This document shows positions 1 to 8,708 of a stretch of 64,000 nt of DNA, in pieces. Origin of the DNA: Chitinimonas koreensis (lineage in GTDB: Bacteria; Pseudomonadota; Gammaproteobacteria; Burkholderiales; Chitinimonadaceae); NCBI RefSeq assembly GCF_014353015.1, contig NZ_CP060704.1:1451001-1515000 (forward strand), written 5' to 3'. The position numbers and the translations under genes were made by a program. Position 1 is the stretch's first letter, and every line of letters begins with the position of its first letter. The notes under the pieces are model-generated. The model searched no databases and had not been told where the DNA came from. It worked only from the letters and a program-made list of their open reading frames with translations.

Positions 1-880
1 GCTCGCGGTCGTACAGGTCGAACGGCGCGCGGCGCGGCACGTAGAGCAGCTCGGTGTATTCCTGCCGGCCCTCGACGCGGGCGTGGCTCCAGGCCAGCGG
101 CTCGTCCCAGTCGTGCGAGACATGCTTGTAGAAGGCCTTGTACTCGTCTTCGCTGATGTCGTTCTTGCTGCGCGCCCACAGCGCCGAGGCCTTGTTCACG
201 GTCTCGAGCTCGTCGGAGACGATCACCTCGCCGTTCTCGCCGTAGCTGTTGCTCTTGCGCATGCGGATCGGCAGCGTGATGTGGTCGGAGTACTTGCGGA
301 CGATGGACTTGAGCCGCCAGTCGTCGAGGAACTCGTCCTCGCCGTCCTTCAGGTGCAGCACGATCTCGGTGCCGCGGCCGTCCTTGGCGACTTCTTCCAG
401 CGTGAAGTCGCCGGCGCCTTCGCTCTCCCAGCGGGTGCCGCCGGTCTCGCCGGCGCGGCGGGTGGTCAGCGTGACGCGGTCGGCCACGATGAAGGCCGAG
501 TAGAAGCCGACGCCGAACTGGCCGATCAGGTGGGCGTCCTTCTGGGCGTCGCCCGACAGCTTGCCGAAGAATTCCTTGGTGCCCGAGCGGGCGATGGTGC
601 CGATGTTCTGCACCACCTCGTCGCGCGTCATGCCGATGCCGTTGTCGCGGACGGTGATGGTGCGCGCGTCCTTGTCGAAGGCGATGTCGATATGCAGCGA
701 GCCGTCGCCCTCGTACAGCGCATCGTTGTCGAGCGCCTCGAACTTGAGCTTGTCGCAGGCATCGCTGGCATTGCTGACCAGCTCGCGCAGGAAGATCTCC
801 TTGTTCGAGTACAGCGAATGGATCATCAACTGCAGCAGTTGTTTGACTTCGGTCTGGAAGCCGAGTGTTTGCTTGCTCAT
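1..880 (-). CDS. htpG: Molecular chaperone HtpG (Hsp90 family), 5' part
   Basis: This is the N-terminal part of bacterial Hsp90, an ATP-dependent cytosolic chaperone homodimer. About 293 codons lie in the window and the gene runs off its left edge. The reverse-strand translation starts MSKQTLGFQTEVKQLLQLMI and carries the GHKL ATPase signatures: the helix with IFLRELVSNASDA, the DNGIGM motif and the GQFGVGFYSAF lid/glycine motif. The middle domain begins near residue 230. The ATG at 878-880 is preceded by an AAGGTG ribosome site about 6 nt upstream. No truncation is visible within the window. Identity is certain from the conserved ATPase motifs. Confidence 0.97.
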   Translation of the reverse strand, partial: MSKQTLGFQTEVKQLLQLMIHSLYSNKEIFLRELVSNASDACDKLKFEALDNDALYEGDGSLHIDIAFDKDARTITVRDNGIGMTRDEVVQNIGTIARSGTKEFFGKLSGDAQKDAHLIGQFGVGFYSAFIVADRVTLTTRRAGETGGTRWESEGAGDFTLEEVAKDGRGTEIVLHLKDGEDEFLDDWRLKSIVRKYSDHITLPIRMRKSNSYGENGEVIVSDELETVNKASALWARSKNDISEDEYKAFYKHVSHDWDEPLAWSHARVEGRQEYTELLYVPRRAPFDLYDRE

Positions 881-989
881 GGGCATCACCTTGTTCTGAA
901 CAGGGTTTTGGATGGATGAGCGAGCAGATGGGGGCGGGATGGTGGGTTTCAAGCGGGGCTTGGAGAGGGAAGGGAGAAGGGAGAAGGGA

Positions 990-1138
990 AACCCCATCCC
1001 CTGCCTACGCCGGCCGCCCCAGCCTCCCCTTGAAGGGGGCGGGGCAGGATCGCGATGCCTCCAAAGTCTGTGATCGTCATGATGTCGCTGCACGAACTCC
1101 CTCCCCTTCAAGGGGAGGGCTGGGGTGGGGATGGGGTT
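990..1138. repeat. Palindromic intergenic element, copy 1
   Basis: This element of about 149 bp has matching inverted ends, AACCCCATCCCC at 990-1001 and GGGGATGGGGTT at 1127-1138, and inner arms CTCCCCTTGAAGGGG and CTCCCTCCCCTTCAAGGGGAG. A second copy lies at 4036-4169. The middle differs between copies while the arms are conserved, as in REP/BIME or MITE-like elements. It has no coding capacity. It fills most of the 330-bp gap between htpG and the beta-lactamase gene. The left flank (962-989) is a purine tract of GGGAGAA units. Confidence 0.8.
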
Positions 1139-1210
1139 ACCCTTCCCCTTCCCCTTCCCCTTTCTCTCTTCTCATCTTCTCTCTTCTCATCTTCTCTCTT
1201 CCCCCTTCCC
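1139..1210. repeat. Pyrimidine-rich tandem repeats flanking element copy 1
   Basis: Directly after the palindromic element come CCCCTT hexamers, then two copies of a 15-mer related to TCTCTCTTCTCATCT, then more C/T-only sequence. The tract ends two bases before the stop codon of the beta-lactamase gene. It is the complement-type counterpart of the purine tract on the other side of the element. Confidence 0.75.
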
Positions 1211-1211
1211 T

Positions 1212-1994
1212 CTACAGAATTCCCAACGCCACCAGGCACCGCCTCCCCAGCGCCACCCGCTTGTCGCCGCTGCCCTCGGGCAGGTCGACGTTGAGCGCGA
1301 ACGCGTACGTCTTGCCGCTGCGCTCGACCCAGCCGACCCACCAGCCGATGTCGGGGTCGGTGTTGGCGGCCCAGCCGGTCTTGGCGAACAGCGCGTACTC
1401 GGGCGTGCGCTCGATCTGCATGATCTCGCGCGTCAGCGCCATCGCCCGCGGCGAGAACGGCAGCCGGCGTTCGGCCAGCCGGGCCAGGAAGCGCACCTGC
1501 TCGGCCGGCGAGATCGCCAGCGGGCCGTCGAGCCAGAAGCGGTCGACCACCTGGCCGATGTCGCCGTTGCCGTAGCCGACCGCGCCGATATAGCCGCGCA
1601 TCCGCTCGAGCCCGACCCGGCGCGCCACTTCCTGGTAGATCGGCACGCTGGAGATGCGCATCGCCTCGCGCAGATTGGTGTCGTGCTCCCACTCGGCCCG
1701 CCACTGCGGCTTGCCGCCGTAGGGCAGCACCTCGTCGGCGTCGCGCACCGCGCCGCTGTCGAAGCCGGCCAGGCTGTTGAACACCTTGAAGGTCGAGGCC
1801 GGCGTGAAGCGCGTCTCGGCGCGCTTGCGGTCGTACACGGTCATCCGGTCGGCGCCGGCGTCGTACAGCACGAAGGTGCCGGCCAGGCCGGCTGCCTGGA
1901 ACTGGCGGCCCAGCTCGGGCTTCTCGATCCACTCGGTGGCGTGGGCGGCGGCGGCCAGCAGCAGGCTGGCCAGCAGGGGGACGATGCGTCGCAT
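1212..1994 (-). CDS. Class D (OXA-type) beta-lactamase
   Basis: Periplasmic serine beta-lactamase of 260 residues, the usual size for class D. The first ~19 residues (MRRIVPLLASLLLAAAAHA) form a signal peptide. The active-site motifs are all present: S67-T-F-K70 (nucleophile and the lysine that is carboxylated in this class), S115-x-V117, Y141-G-N143, K205-T-G and a WWVGW segment. The start was chosen for the signal peptide and a GAGGAG site 7 nt upstream; the frame stays open upstream but without a ribosome site. It stands alone, with no regulator or mobile element next to it, and its base composition matches its neighbours. This suggests a resident chromosomal gene. The substrate spectrum cannot be read from sequence. 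Confidence 0.95.
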   Translation of the reverse strand: MRRIVPLLASLLLAAAAHATEWIEKPELGRQFQAAGLAGTFVLYDAGADRMTVYDRKRAETRFTPASTFKVFNSLAGFDSGAVRDADEVLPYGGKPQWRAEWEHDTNLREAMRISSVPIYQEVARRVGLERMRGYIGAVGYGNGDIGQVVDRFWLDGPLAISPAEQVRFLARLAERRLPFSPRAMALTREIMQIERTPEYALFAKTGWAANTDPDIGWWVGWVERSGKTYAFALNVDLPEGSGDKRVALGRRCLVALGIL

Positions 1995-2080
1995 CGGGTT
2001 CTCCTCGGGTTTGCGGGTGATGAAAATGCCGTGGCGGTCGAGTGCGGTCATGTCGTGCGGGTCTGCCCCGCTTGAACGGG

Positions 2081-2157
2081 CATTCCGGCAGCGAGGCTTG
2101 CCATGGGCCTTGCCGGAATGAATTCCGGCCGACCTGGGGAATTCCGGCCTGCATGGA
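2081..2157. repeat. GGAAT/ATTCC inverted-repeat cluster
   Basis: The 336-bp gap between the beta-lactamase and the next gene holds CATTCCGGCA (2081-2090), its reverse complement TGCCGGAATG (2111-2120), and overlapping palindromes ending in ATTCCGGCC. A related unit lies at 20583-20640. This looks like another small REP-type family. The rest of the gap is plain GC-rich sequence; a CACAAT at about 2297 could be a -10 for the downstream gene. Confidence 0.6.
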
Positions 2158-2330
2158 ATGGCAGCCGACCCGCCGGCATCGGCGTTCAGGCACCGCCATG
2201 CTAGGCCGCCCGCAACCGCCCGCCGAGCGCGCCGGCCGCCACGGCGGCCACCGCTGTAACGGCTGTAACCGGCCGCGCCCGCGGCGATGAATCGCGGCAC
2301 AATGCGGCGCCCCGATCCCGCCTCCACGCC

Positions 2331-3911
2331 ATGTCCGAACCGCTCCGCATCGAACTCGCCGCGCCGCAGACCGTCGCCGGCCGCCGCGCGTCCTACCAGT
2401 CGCTGTGGCTGCTGGTGCGGCTGTGCCATGCGCGGCGTAGCGGCGGCGACGGCCTGGTGCGGCTGGCCGAGCTGCGCCAGCAGTTCCCCGACGCGCGCAG
2501 CCTGCGCATGCTGGTCAGCCGTGCCTACCGCGATTTCGCCGGCTGGGGCGTGCGTGCCGGCTGGGGGGCCGATCCGACCCGCGATCCGCGCTTCCTCAAC
2601 CCGGACGGCCGCAGCCAGGGCCCGTTCTGGCTGCCGGCCGACGAAACCGCGCGGGTGGCGATCGAAGTCGAAGGCCGGCCGGCGAGCGCGACCGAGCTGG
2701 CCGACTTCCTCGGCTTCGGCCGCCCCCTGCCGACGGCCGGCGGATCGCCGCCCGATGGATCGCCGCCCGACGGATCGCCGCTCGGCCCGATCGATTTCTG
2801 GGCGACGCTGGCCTCGGCCCAGCAGGACCTGCGCCAGGGCCGCCTGCTGGCGCTGCTCGACGCCGGCGGCGGCGCCCTGCAGCGCGGCGCGCTGGCCGGC
2901 TTCAAGGCGGCCGCCGAACTGGCCGACGACGGCCTGCAGCAGGCGCTGGCGGCGCTCGGCGAGGCCAGCGTCTGGCGCCGGCTCGACGACCTCGGCGCGG
3001 CGCGGCAGACGCTGGCGCAGCTGCGCCGCGCGCTCAAGGACGGCGGCGCCGGCGAGAGCGGCTACCTCGACGCGATGGAGCAGATCCTGTCGGCCTGGGT
3101 GGCCTGGGGCCAGCGCGAGGCCGGCCAGGCCGAGGCGATCCTGGCCGGCATGCGCTCGGCCGAGCCGCGCGCCTCGGTGGTGCGCCACCATCCGCGCATC
3201 CGCTTCGAGTGGTACAACCTGTCGGCGCTGATCGCCCGCGCCCGCGCGCTCGGCGGCCACGGCCCCGACGTCGCGTTGCGGCGCTGCCACGCCGTCGGCG
3301 CGCTCGAGCACTTCGCCCGGGCGCTGGAGGCGGCGTTCGAGTTCGGCTCCTTCGACGCCGCCCAGCAGGTGGCGGCCAATACCGGCATGGCGATCTGGCT
3401 GTTCGCCGGCGAGGGCCTGTGCGGCGAGCCGGCCGAGGCCGGGCCGGAGGCGCTGCGCTGGCTGCTGCTGTCGGAACGGTTGTGCCGCTGCGCCGGCGGC
3501 GGCGGGCAGTCGGCCTGGAACGCGATCTACCTGATGCGCATCGCGCGCGGCGACTGCCCGCGCCAGGTGCAGCCCACGCTGGCCGAATTCCGCGCCTACC
3601 GGCCGATCCAGCCGGCCGAGCTGAAGGCGCGCGCGGGCGACTGGCCGGGGCTGGACGGCGCGATGCTGCTGCCGCCGAGCTGGCTGGCGCTGGCCGACTC
3701 GCTGCTGGCGGCCCAGCGCGAGGGCCGCGCGCGCTACAGCCTGCTGCAGCGCTGCGGGCTGTGGCTGGAGCATGCGTGGTATGCGCTGCACGACGGCCAG
3801 CGCGCGGCCGCGGCCGAATCGCTGGCGCGGCTGGAGGCGGAGGCGGCGGGACTGCCGGCGAGCGACCGGGCGTTCTTTGCGGAGGCGCGGGGGATGTTGC
3901 CCGAGGTGTGA
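2331..3911 (+). CDS. Unrecognised 526-residue protein, possible winged-helix plus TPR-like
   Basis: I do not recognise the family. The first ~110 residues, rich in LWLLVRLC and LRMLVSRAYRDFAGWG-type helices, could be a winged-helix DNA-binding fold. Residues ~135-155 form a short linker of three imperfect GSPPD repeats. The remaining ~370 residues are alpha-helical with regularly spaced Ala/Leu pairs, compatible with tetratricopeptide-like repeats. There is no signal peptide or membrane segment, so it is probably cytoplasmic. The start at 2331 has no strong ribosome site. The stop codon TGA (3909-3911) is the end of the first unit of the downstream heptamer array, so the repeat tract reaches into the gene end. 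A regulator or scaffold role is only a guess. Confidence 0.7.
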   Translation: MSEPLRIELAAPQTVAGRRASYQSLWLLVRLCHARRSGGDGLVRLAELRQQFPDARSLRMLVSRAYRDFAGWGVRAGWGADPTRDPRFLNPDGRSQGPFWLPADETARVAIEVEGRPASATELADFLGFGRPLPTAGGSPPDGSPPDGSPLGPIDFWATLASAQQDLRQGRLLALLDAGGGALQRGALAGFKAAAELADDGLQQALAALGEASVWRRLDDLGAARQTLAQLRRALKDGGAGESGYLDAMEQILSAWVAWGQREAGQAEAILAGMRSAEPRASVVRHHPRIRFEWYNLSALIARARALGGHGPDVALRRCHAVGALEHFARALEAAFEFGSFDAAQQVAANTGMAIWLFAGEGLCGEPAEAGPEALRWLLLSERLCRCAGGGGQSAWNAIYLMRIARGDCPRQVQPTLAEFRAYRPIQPAELKARAGDWPGLDGAMLLPPSWLALADSLLAAQREGRARYSLLQRCGLWLEHAWYALHDGQRAAAAESLARLEAEAAGLPASDRAFFAEARGMLPEV

Positions 3912-4037
3912 GGGGCTAGGTGTGAGGTGTGAGGTGTGAGGTGTGAGGTGTGAGGTGTGAGGTGTGAGGGGTGAGGGGTGAGGGGTGAGGGGTGAGGGGT
4001 GAGGGGTGAGGGGTGAGGGGTGAGGGGTGAGGGGTAA
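3905..4037. repeat. Heptanucleotide tandem array (19 units)
   Basis: Exactly nineteen 7-bp units: GGTGTGA, GGGGCTA, seven GGTGTGA, nine GGGGTGA and a final GGGGTAA that merges with the end of the palindromic element. The first unit overlaps the stop codon of the upstream gene. No spacers are present, so this is not a CRISPR array. The array should be prone to slippage and strain-variable. Confidence 0.95.
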
Positions 4038-4169
4038 CCCCATCCCCCTCCCAGCCTCCCCTTGAAGGGGGAGGAGCAGGGCAGCGACGGCTCCACCGCC
4101 TGCGATCGTTCAGGCTTGTACGGCCCACTCCCTCCCCTTCAAGGGGAGGGGCGGGGTGGGGATGGGGTT
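4036..4169. repeat. Palindromic intergenic element, copy 2
   Basis: Second copy of the element at 990-1138, with the same AACCCCATCCCC and GGGGATGGGGTT ends and the same CCTCCCCTTGAAGGGG arms. The central ~55 bp share short blocks with copy 1 (a GATCGT near the middle). The right end continues into heptamers of the opposite orientation (TTACCCC, TCACACC, TGACACC, TCACCCC, 4168-4195), mirroring the left array. Confidence 0.85.
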
Positions 4170-4270
4170 ACCCCTCACACCTGACACCTCACCCCTCACT
4201 CAAAAAAGCCACATCCCCGCCCATCCCCCCGCCACACCGCCACCGCGCCCCCTGCTGCGTCGCAGCACGC

Positions 4271-4279
4271 TGCTAGAAT
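4271..4279 (+). promoter_or_regulatory. Probable extended -10 promoter of the parA-like gene
   Basis: TGCTAGAAT matches an extended -10 (TGn plus TAGAAT). It lies 31 bp before the ATG at 4310. No clear -35 is visible. The same GCTAGAAT string occurs before the MATE gene (20725-20732) and the Ser/Thr kinase gene (60747-60754), suggesting it is the usual -10 form in this genome. Confidence 0.5.
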
Positions 4280-4309
4280 CGCCCCGACCAATATTCCGGG
4301 GGCATGGCC

Positions 4310-5080
4310 ATGAAGCGCGTCATCTTCAATCAGAAGGGCGGGGTCGGTAAGTCGACCATCGCCGTCAATCTCGCGGCCATCGCCGCCTACGAGGGCAAGA
4401 AGACGCTGCTGATCGACATCGATCCGCAATGCAATTCCAGCCGCTACCTGCTGGGCGATGCCGCCAAGACCGCCAGCCCGACGCTGGCCGAATACTTCGA
4501 GCAGACCCTCAACTTCAGCCTGTTCGCCAAGCCGGCCGCTTCCTTCGTCCACGCCTCGCCGTTCGAGAACCTGGCGGTGATCCCGTCCCACCCCGCGATC
4601 GGCGAGCTGCAGTCCAAGCTCGAGTCGCGCCACAAGATCTACAAGCTGCGCGATACCCTCAACGAGCTGGCGCGCGACTACGACGAGATCATCCTCGACA
4701 CGCCGCCGGCCTATAACTTCTTCACGCAGTCCGCGCTGATCGCGGCGGACCGCTGCCTGATCCCGTTCGACTGCGACGATTTCTCGCGCCAGGCGCTGTA
4801 CACGCTGATGGAGAACGTCGGCGAGATCCGCGCCGACCACAATCCGGCGCTCGAGATCGAGGGCATCGTGGTGAACCAGTACCAGTCGCGCGCCAGCCTG
4901 CCGGTGCGGCTGGTGGCCGAATTGAAGGACGAGGGTCTGCCGGTGCTGGACAGCAAGCTGTCCAGCTCGGTCAAGATCCGCGAATCGCACGACCGCGGCC
5001 TGCCGATGATCCATCTCGACGCCCGCCACAAGCTCAGCCAGGAATTCCTGGCGCTGTACCGGGAATTGCACGGCGATTGA
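4310..5080 (+). CDS. ParA/MinD-family ATPase (orphan)
   Basis: Deviant Walker-A ATPase of 256 residues. The P-loop KGGVGKST sits at the N-terminus after MKRVIFNQ, Walker A' is LLIDIDPQ, and Walker B is IILDTPPA. Such proteins dimerise on ATP and DNA or membrane to segregate or position cargo. The GGGGG ribosome site at 4298-4302 suits ATG 4310 (7 nt) better than ATG 4304 (1 nt). No ParB-like gene or parS-like cluster is nearby, so plasmid partition is unlikely. It is followed 41 bp later by a sensor kinase gene on the same strand, so a role in positioning a signalling complex is possible, but that is inference. Confidence 0.92.
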   Translation: MKRVIFNQKGGVGKSTIAVNLAAIAAYEGKKTLLIDIDPQCNSSRYLLGDAAKTASPTLAEYFEQTLNFSLFAKPAASFVHASPFENLAVIPSHPAIGELQSKLESRHKIYKLRDTLNELARDYDEIILDTPPAYNFFTQSALIAADRCLIPFDCDDFSRQALYTLMENVGEIRADHNPALEIEGIVVNQYQSRASLPVRLVAELKDEGLPVLDSKLSSSVKIRESHDRGLPMIHLDARHKLSQEFLALYRELHGD

Positions 5081-5120
5081 GCGGCAGAGGGGAAGGGCGC
5101 CAGGCCGGAAAGGGGACGAG

Positions 5121-8100
5121 ATGAATCGGCGCGTGCCTTGGGCGCTCGCAATCGTGCTGGTCGGCCTCGCGCTCACCGCCGCGCTCGACCAGTGGCGCGC
5201 CTGGCGCATCGAGTCGGCCGCGCTCGAGCATTACCGCCAGCTGGCCGAGGCGCGCGTCGGCGCCGGCGCGGCCGATCTCAACCGCGCGCTGCAGGCGCTC
5301 GAGGCGTTGCAGGCGCTGTTCGACAGCAACGACGAGCCGGCCGCGGCCGATTTCGCCCGCCTGTCCGAGTCCTTCGGCCAGGTGCCGGGCGTCTCCTCGC
5401 TGCTGGCCGCCCGGCCGGTCGGCGCGCTGCAGCGGCCCGAATTCGAGGCGCACTGGCGCACGCGCTATCCGGGCTTCGTGATCCGTTTCCGCAATCCCAC
5501 CGGCCAGCAGATGCGCTCGCCGAGCCGGATGGCCTACCTGCCGGTGATCTACGGCGAAGCGCGCAGTCCTTCGCGCTTCGCGATCGGGCTCGACCTCGGC
5601 GCCGACAAGCTCCTGCGCGGCCTGCTCGAGACGCGGCGGCCGGGCGTGATGCTGTCCGCCCCCTACCGCGACGACGGCGGCCAGGTCAGCGTGCTGGCGC
5701 TCGGCTGGCAGCGCGGCGGCGAGCACCTGTTCGGCCTGGTGCTGTCGCCGACCGAGCTGTTGCACAGCCTGCCCGGTGGCGGGCCGCTGCGCGACTACTG
5801 GTTCGACGTCACCGACGCCGGCCGCGCCGAACCGCTCTACCCGAGCGATTTCGACAATGCCGAGCTGCCGCTGCGCCGGCTGGCCAGCCGCGAGGTCGGC
5901 GTGGCCGGCCGGGTCTGGCGGCTCGAGGCGCGGCTGCCCGAGGCCGGCATCGCCGACGCCTCGATGCTGGGGCGGCTGGAGACCTGGCTGGTCGGCATCC
6001 TGGCCACGCTGGCGCTGGCCGGCTGGTCGCTGCGGCCGAGCAGCCGGGCCGAGGCGCTGGTCGGCTACCTGCAGGCCGAGTCGGGCCGGCTCAACGCCGA
6101 GCTCGAGGCGGTGCGCGTCGACCTGGCCGCCGCGCGGCGCGACGGCCTGAGGCTGCAGACCATCCTCGATACCGCCAACGAGGCGGTGGTGCTGATCGAC
6201 GGCCAGGGCTGCATCGAGCTGTTCAACGCCGCGGCCGAGAAGCTGTTCGGCTACCGCGCCGACGAGGTGCTGGGCCAGGACGTCGCCACCCTGATGCCCG
6301 AGTCCTACCGCGGCCGCCACGACGAGGCGCTGGCGCACTACCAGCGCACCGGCCTGTCGCGCGTGATGGGCACCAGCCGCGAGCTGCTGGCGCAGAAGAA
6401 GGGCGGCGCGCTGCTGCCGGTCGAGATCTCGCTCAACGAATTCCGCCAGGGCGAGGGCCGCTACTTCGTCGGCGTGATCCGCGACGTGAGCGACCGCAAG
6501 CGCGCCGAGCGCATGCTGTTCGAGAGCGAATACAAGCACCGCGCCATCCTCGACGCCGCCCACATCGGCATCTACGTGCTGCAGGAAGGCCGGCTGCGCT
6601 ACGTCAACCCGGCCTTCGCCAACTACTTCGGCCGGGTGCCGGCCGACCTGATCGACAACGCCAGCCTGCAGGATCTCCTGGCGCCCGACTGGAGCGAGGC
6701 GCTGGCGGTGGCGCTCGACCCGGCCCGCTCGGGCGGCCGGCCGGCCGAGATGCTGATGCAGCGGCCCGACGGCAGCCGCTTCTACGCGCTGATCACCGCC
6801 AAGCCGATCATCTTCGACAACCAGCCGGGCCTGGCCGGCTCGCTGCTCGACATCGCGGCGCGCAAGGCGGCCGAGGAGGCGATGCTGCGCGCCGAGATCC
6901 GCAACGTGGCCATCCTCGAGGCGATCCCCGACCTGATGCTGCAGCTCGACGCCGCCGGCACCGTGATCGACTGCCGCGGCCAGGCCGGCGGCACCGAGTT
7001 CGGCCTGTCGCGCGACGCGATCGGCCAGCACTACTGGCAGGGCCTGCCGCCGATGCTGAGCGAGCCGCTGGGCCAGGCGCTGGCCGACGTCGGCGCGACC
7101 CGGCTGCGCAGCTTCGAGTACAGCCTGCGCGTCGGCGGCGGCCAGCGCCATTTCGAGGGACGGCTGACCCCGGCCAGCGAGGGCGAATGGCTGGTGATGG
7201 TGCGCGACATCACCGAGCGCAAGCTGATCGAGGCCGAGCTGATCCGCCACCGCGACCACCTGGCCGACATGGTGCGCGAGCGCACCGCCGAGCTCGACAC
7301 GCTGTTCGCGGCGAGCCCCTTGCCGACCGCCTTCGTCTCGCACCGCCGCATCGTCGAGGTCAACAACGCCTTCGAGACGCTGTTCGGCCATCCCAAGACG
7401 CTGCTGATCGGCCAGTCGATCCGCATCCTGCTCGACAGCGACGAGGCCTTCGACAAGCTCGAGCAGGACGCCTACCGGCCGCTTCTGGGCGGCGGCGTGG
7501 TGCGCATCGAGGTGCGCTACCGCACCGCCGACGGCCGCAGCGTGCTGTGCGAGGCCTTCGGCAAGGCGATCGACCCGGAGAGCCCGATGGCCGGCACCAT
7601 CTGGGTCTACCAGGACATCGGCGAGCGGCGCGCCGCCGAGGAGGCGCAGCGCCATGCGATCGAGCTGGCGGAGGAGGCCAACCGCGCCAAGTCCGAATTC
7701 CTCGCCAACATGTCGCACGAGCTGCGCACCCCGATGCACGCGGTGCTGAGCTTCGCCGAGCTGGGCGAACGGCGCACCGCCGAGGGCAGCTTCGACAAGT
7801 CGGGCCACTATTTCAACCGCATCCACCAGAGCGGCCAGCGCCTCTTGCAGATCCTCAACGACCTGCTCGACCTGTCCAAGCTCGAGGCCGGCAAGATGCG
7901 CTACGAGATGCAGCCCCTGGACCTGCGGCTGGTGGTGCACGACGTGGCCGAGGAATTCGTGCCGCTGGCGCGCGCGCGCGCGATCCGCATCGAGACCAGC
8001 CTGCCGTCGTCGCTGCCCTCGGTGCGCGGCGACCCGCTGCGGCTGGGGCAAGTGCTGCGCAACCTGGTGTCGAACGCGCTCAAGTTCAGCCCCGACGGCG

Positions 8101-8366
8101 GCTTCATCCACCTCGAGGTGGAACATGCCGGCGATCTGGTGCGCCTCCGGGTGCAGGACGAGGGCGTCGGCATTCCCGACGAAGAGCTGGCGGTGATCTT
8201 CGACAAGTTCGTGCAGAGCTCCAAGACCAAGACCGGCGCCGGCGGCACCGGCCTTGGCTTGGCCATCTCGCGCGAGATCGTCGAGGCGCACGGCGGCACC
8301 ATCACCGCCGGCAACCGGCAGGACAGCGGCGCCTGCTTCGAGGTCTGCCTGCACGCGATGGCCTGA
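5121..8366 (+). CDS. CHASE-type, multi-PAS membrane sensor histidine kinase
   Basis: Inner-membrane sensor kinase of 1081 residues. TM1 is at ~7-24 and TM2 at ~285-303, enclosing a ~260-residue periplasmic domain resembling CHASE. Cytoplasmic order: short coiled coil (~315-345), four PAS-like domains (~345-465, 475-590, 595-710, 730-840; the first has the NAAAEKLFGYRADEVLG pattern), a HisKA dimerisation domain with the phosphorylated His866 in NMSHELRTPMH, and a HATPase_c domain (N box LVSNALKFSP, G boxes DEGVGIP and GTGLGLAIS). There is no receiver domain. It starts 40 bp after the parA-like stop and probably shares its transcript. The receiver-HATPase protein downstream is the likely partner. 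The ligand is unknown. Confidence 0.93.
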   Translation: MNRRVPWALAIVLVGLALTAALDQWRAWRIESAALEHYRQLAEARVGAGAADLNRALQALEALQALFDSNDEPAAADFARLSESFGQVPGVSSLLAARPVGALQRPEFEAHWRTRYPGFVIRFRNPTGQQMRSPSRMAYLPVIYGEARSPSRFAIGLDLGADKLLRGLLETRRPGVMLSAPYRDDGGQVSVLALGWQRGGEHLFGLVLSPTELLHSLPGGGPLRDYWFDVTDAGRAEPLYPSDFDNAELPLRRLASREVGVAGRVWRLEARLPEAGIADASMLGRLETWLVGILATLALAGWSLRPSSRAEALVGYLQAESGRLNAELEAVRVDLAAARRDGLRLQTILDTANEAVVLIDGQGCIELFNAAAEKLFGYRADEVLGQDVATLMPESYRGRHDEALAHYQRTGLSRVMGTSRELLAQKKGGALLPVEISLNEFRQGEGRYFVGVIRDVSDRKRAERMLFESEYKHRAILDAAHIGIYVLQEGRLRYVNPAFANYFGRVPADLIDNASLQDLLAPDWSEALAVALDPARSGGRPAEMLMQRPDGSRFYALITAKPIIFDNQPGLAGSLLDIAARKAAEEAMLRAEIRNVAILEAIPDLMLQLDAAGTVIDCRGQAGGTEFGLSRDAIGQHYWQGLPPMLSEPLGQALADVGATRLRSFEYSLRVGGGQRHFEGRLTPASEGEWLVMVRDITERKLIEAELIRHRDHLADMVRERTAELDTLFAASPLPTAFVSHRRIVEVNNAFETLFGHPKTLLIGQSIRILLDSDEAFDKLEQDAYRPLLGGGVVRIEVRYRTADGRSVLCEAFGKAIDPESPMAGTIWVYQDIGERRAAEEAQRHAIELAEEANRAKSEFLANMSHELRTPMHAVLSFAELGERRTAEGSFDKSGHYFNRIHQSGQRLLQILNDLLDLSKLEAGKMRYEMQPLDLRLVVHDVAEEFVPLARARAIRIETSLPSSLPSVRGDPLRLGQVLRNLVSNALKFSPDGGFIHLEVEHAGDLVRLRVQDEGVGIPDEELAVIFDKFVQSSKTKTGAGGTGLGLAISREIVEAHGGTITAGNRQDSGACFEVCLHAMA

Positions 8367-8708
8367 CACGTCCGGATGGCCGGCGGCGGCGGCGCATCGT
8401 ATACACTGGTATCGGCCATCCGGATGTCATGATTGGTGCGGATCAGACAATCGCCGGGTGTCCGGTCCGATCTCGATTTATGCTTATGGAATTGAACGGG
8501 TGGCGCCGAATTGGATGGAGAAGGCGGCACCGATCGACCGTAGCGACTGGCTGGGAAAGGCTGCGAGTGGGGCGCGGCCACGGCGTCGATGCCAAGGCAT
8601 CGGCTGCTTATCCACAGCCGGCAGGTTACATGGCGATGAATCGATACATCGGTATCGCCTAATATGCTTATAGCGCTGCCATGCCGGCCGCGCTTCCAGG
8701 AGTCACAG
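8367..8708. other. Intergenic region with inverted repeat and AT-rich promoter-like tracts
   Basis: The 342-bp gap between the kinase and the receiver-HATPase gene holds a 10-bp inverted repeat, CCGGATGGCC (8372-8381) and GGCCATCCGG (8414-8423), flanking a TATACACT tract. Near 8660-8672 an AATATGCTTATAG stretch could provide a -10. This suggests the downstream gene has its own promoter. I see no gene here. Confidence 0.4.

Noticed and set aside
3905..4037. Regular short repeats as a CRISPR array
   Set aside because: Seven-base units are contiguous with no spacers and no cas genes are nearby.
4310..5080. ParA as a sign of a plasmid or chromosome partition locus
   Set aside because: No parB, parS-like cluster, replication gene or iterons are adjacent, and the gene is followed by a sensor kinase.
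5034..8369. An 1111-codon reverse-strand open frame opposite the sensor kinase
   Set aside because: Same reason: the forward strand has all kinase motifs and the reverse translation has no recognisable domain.
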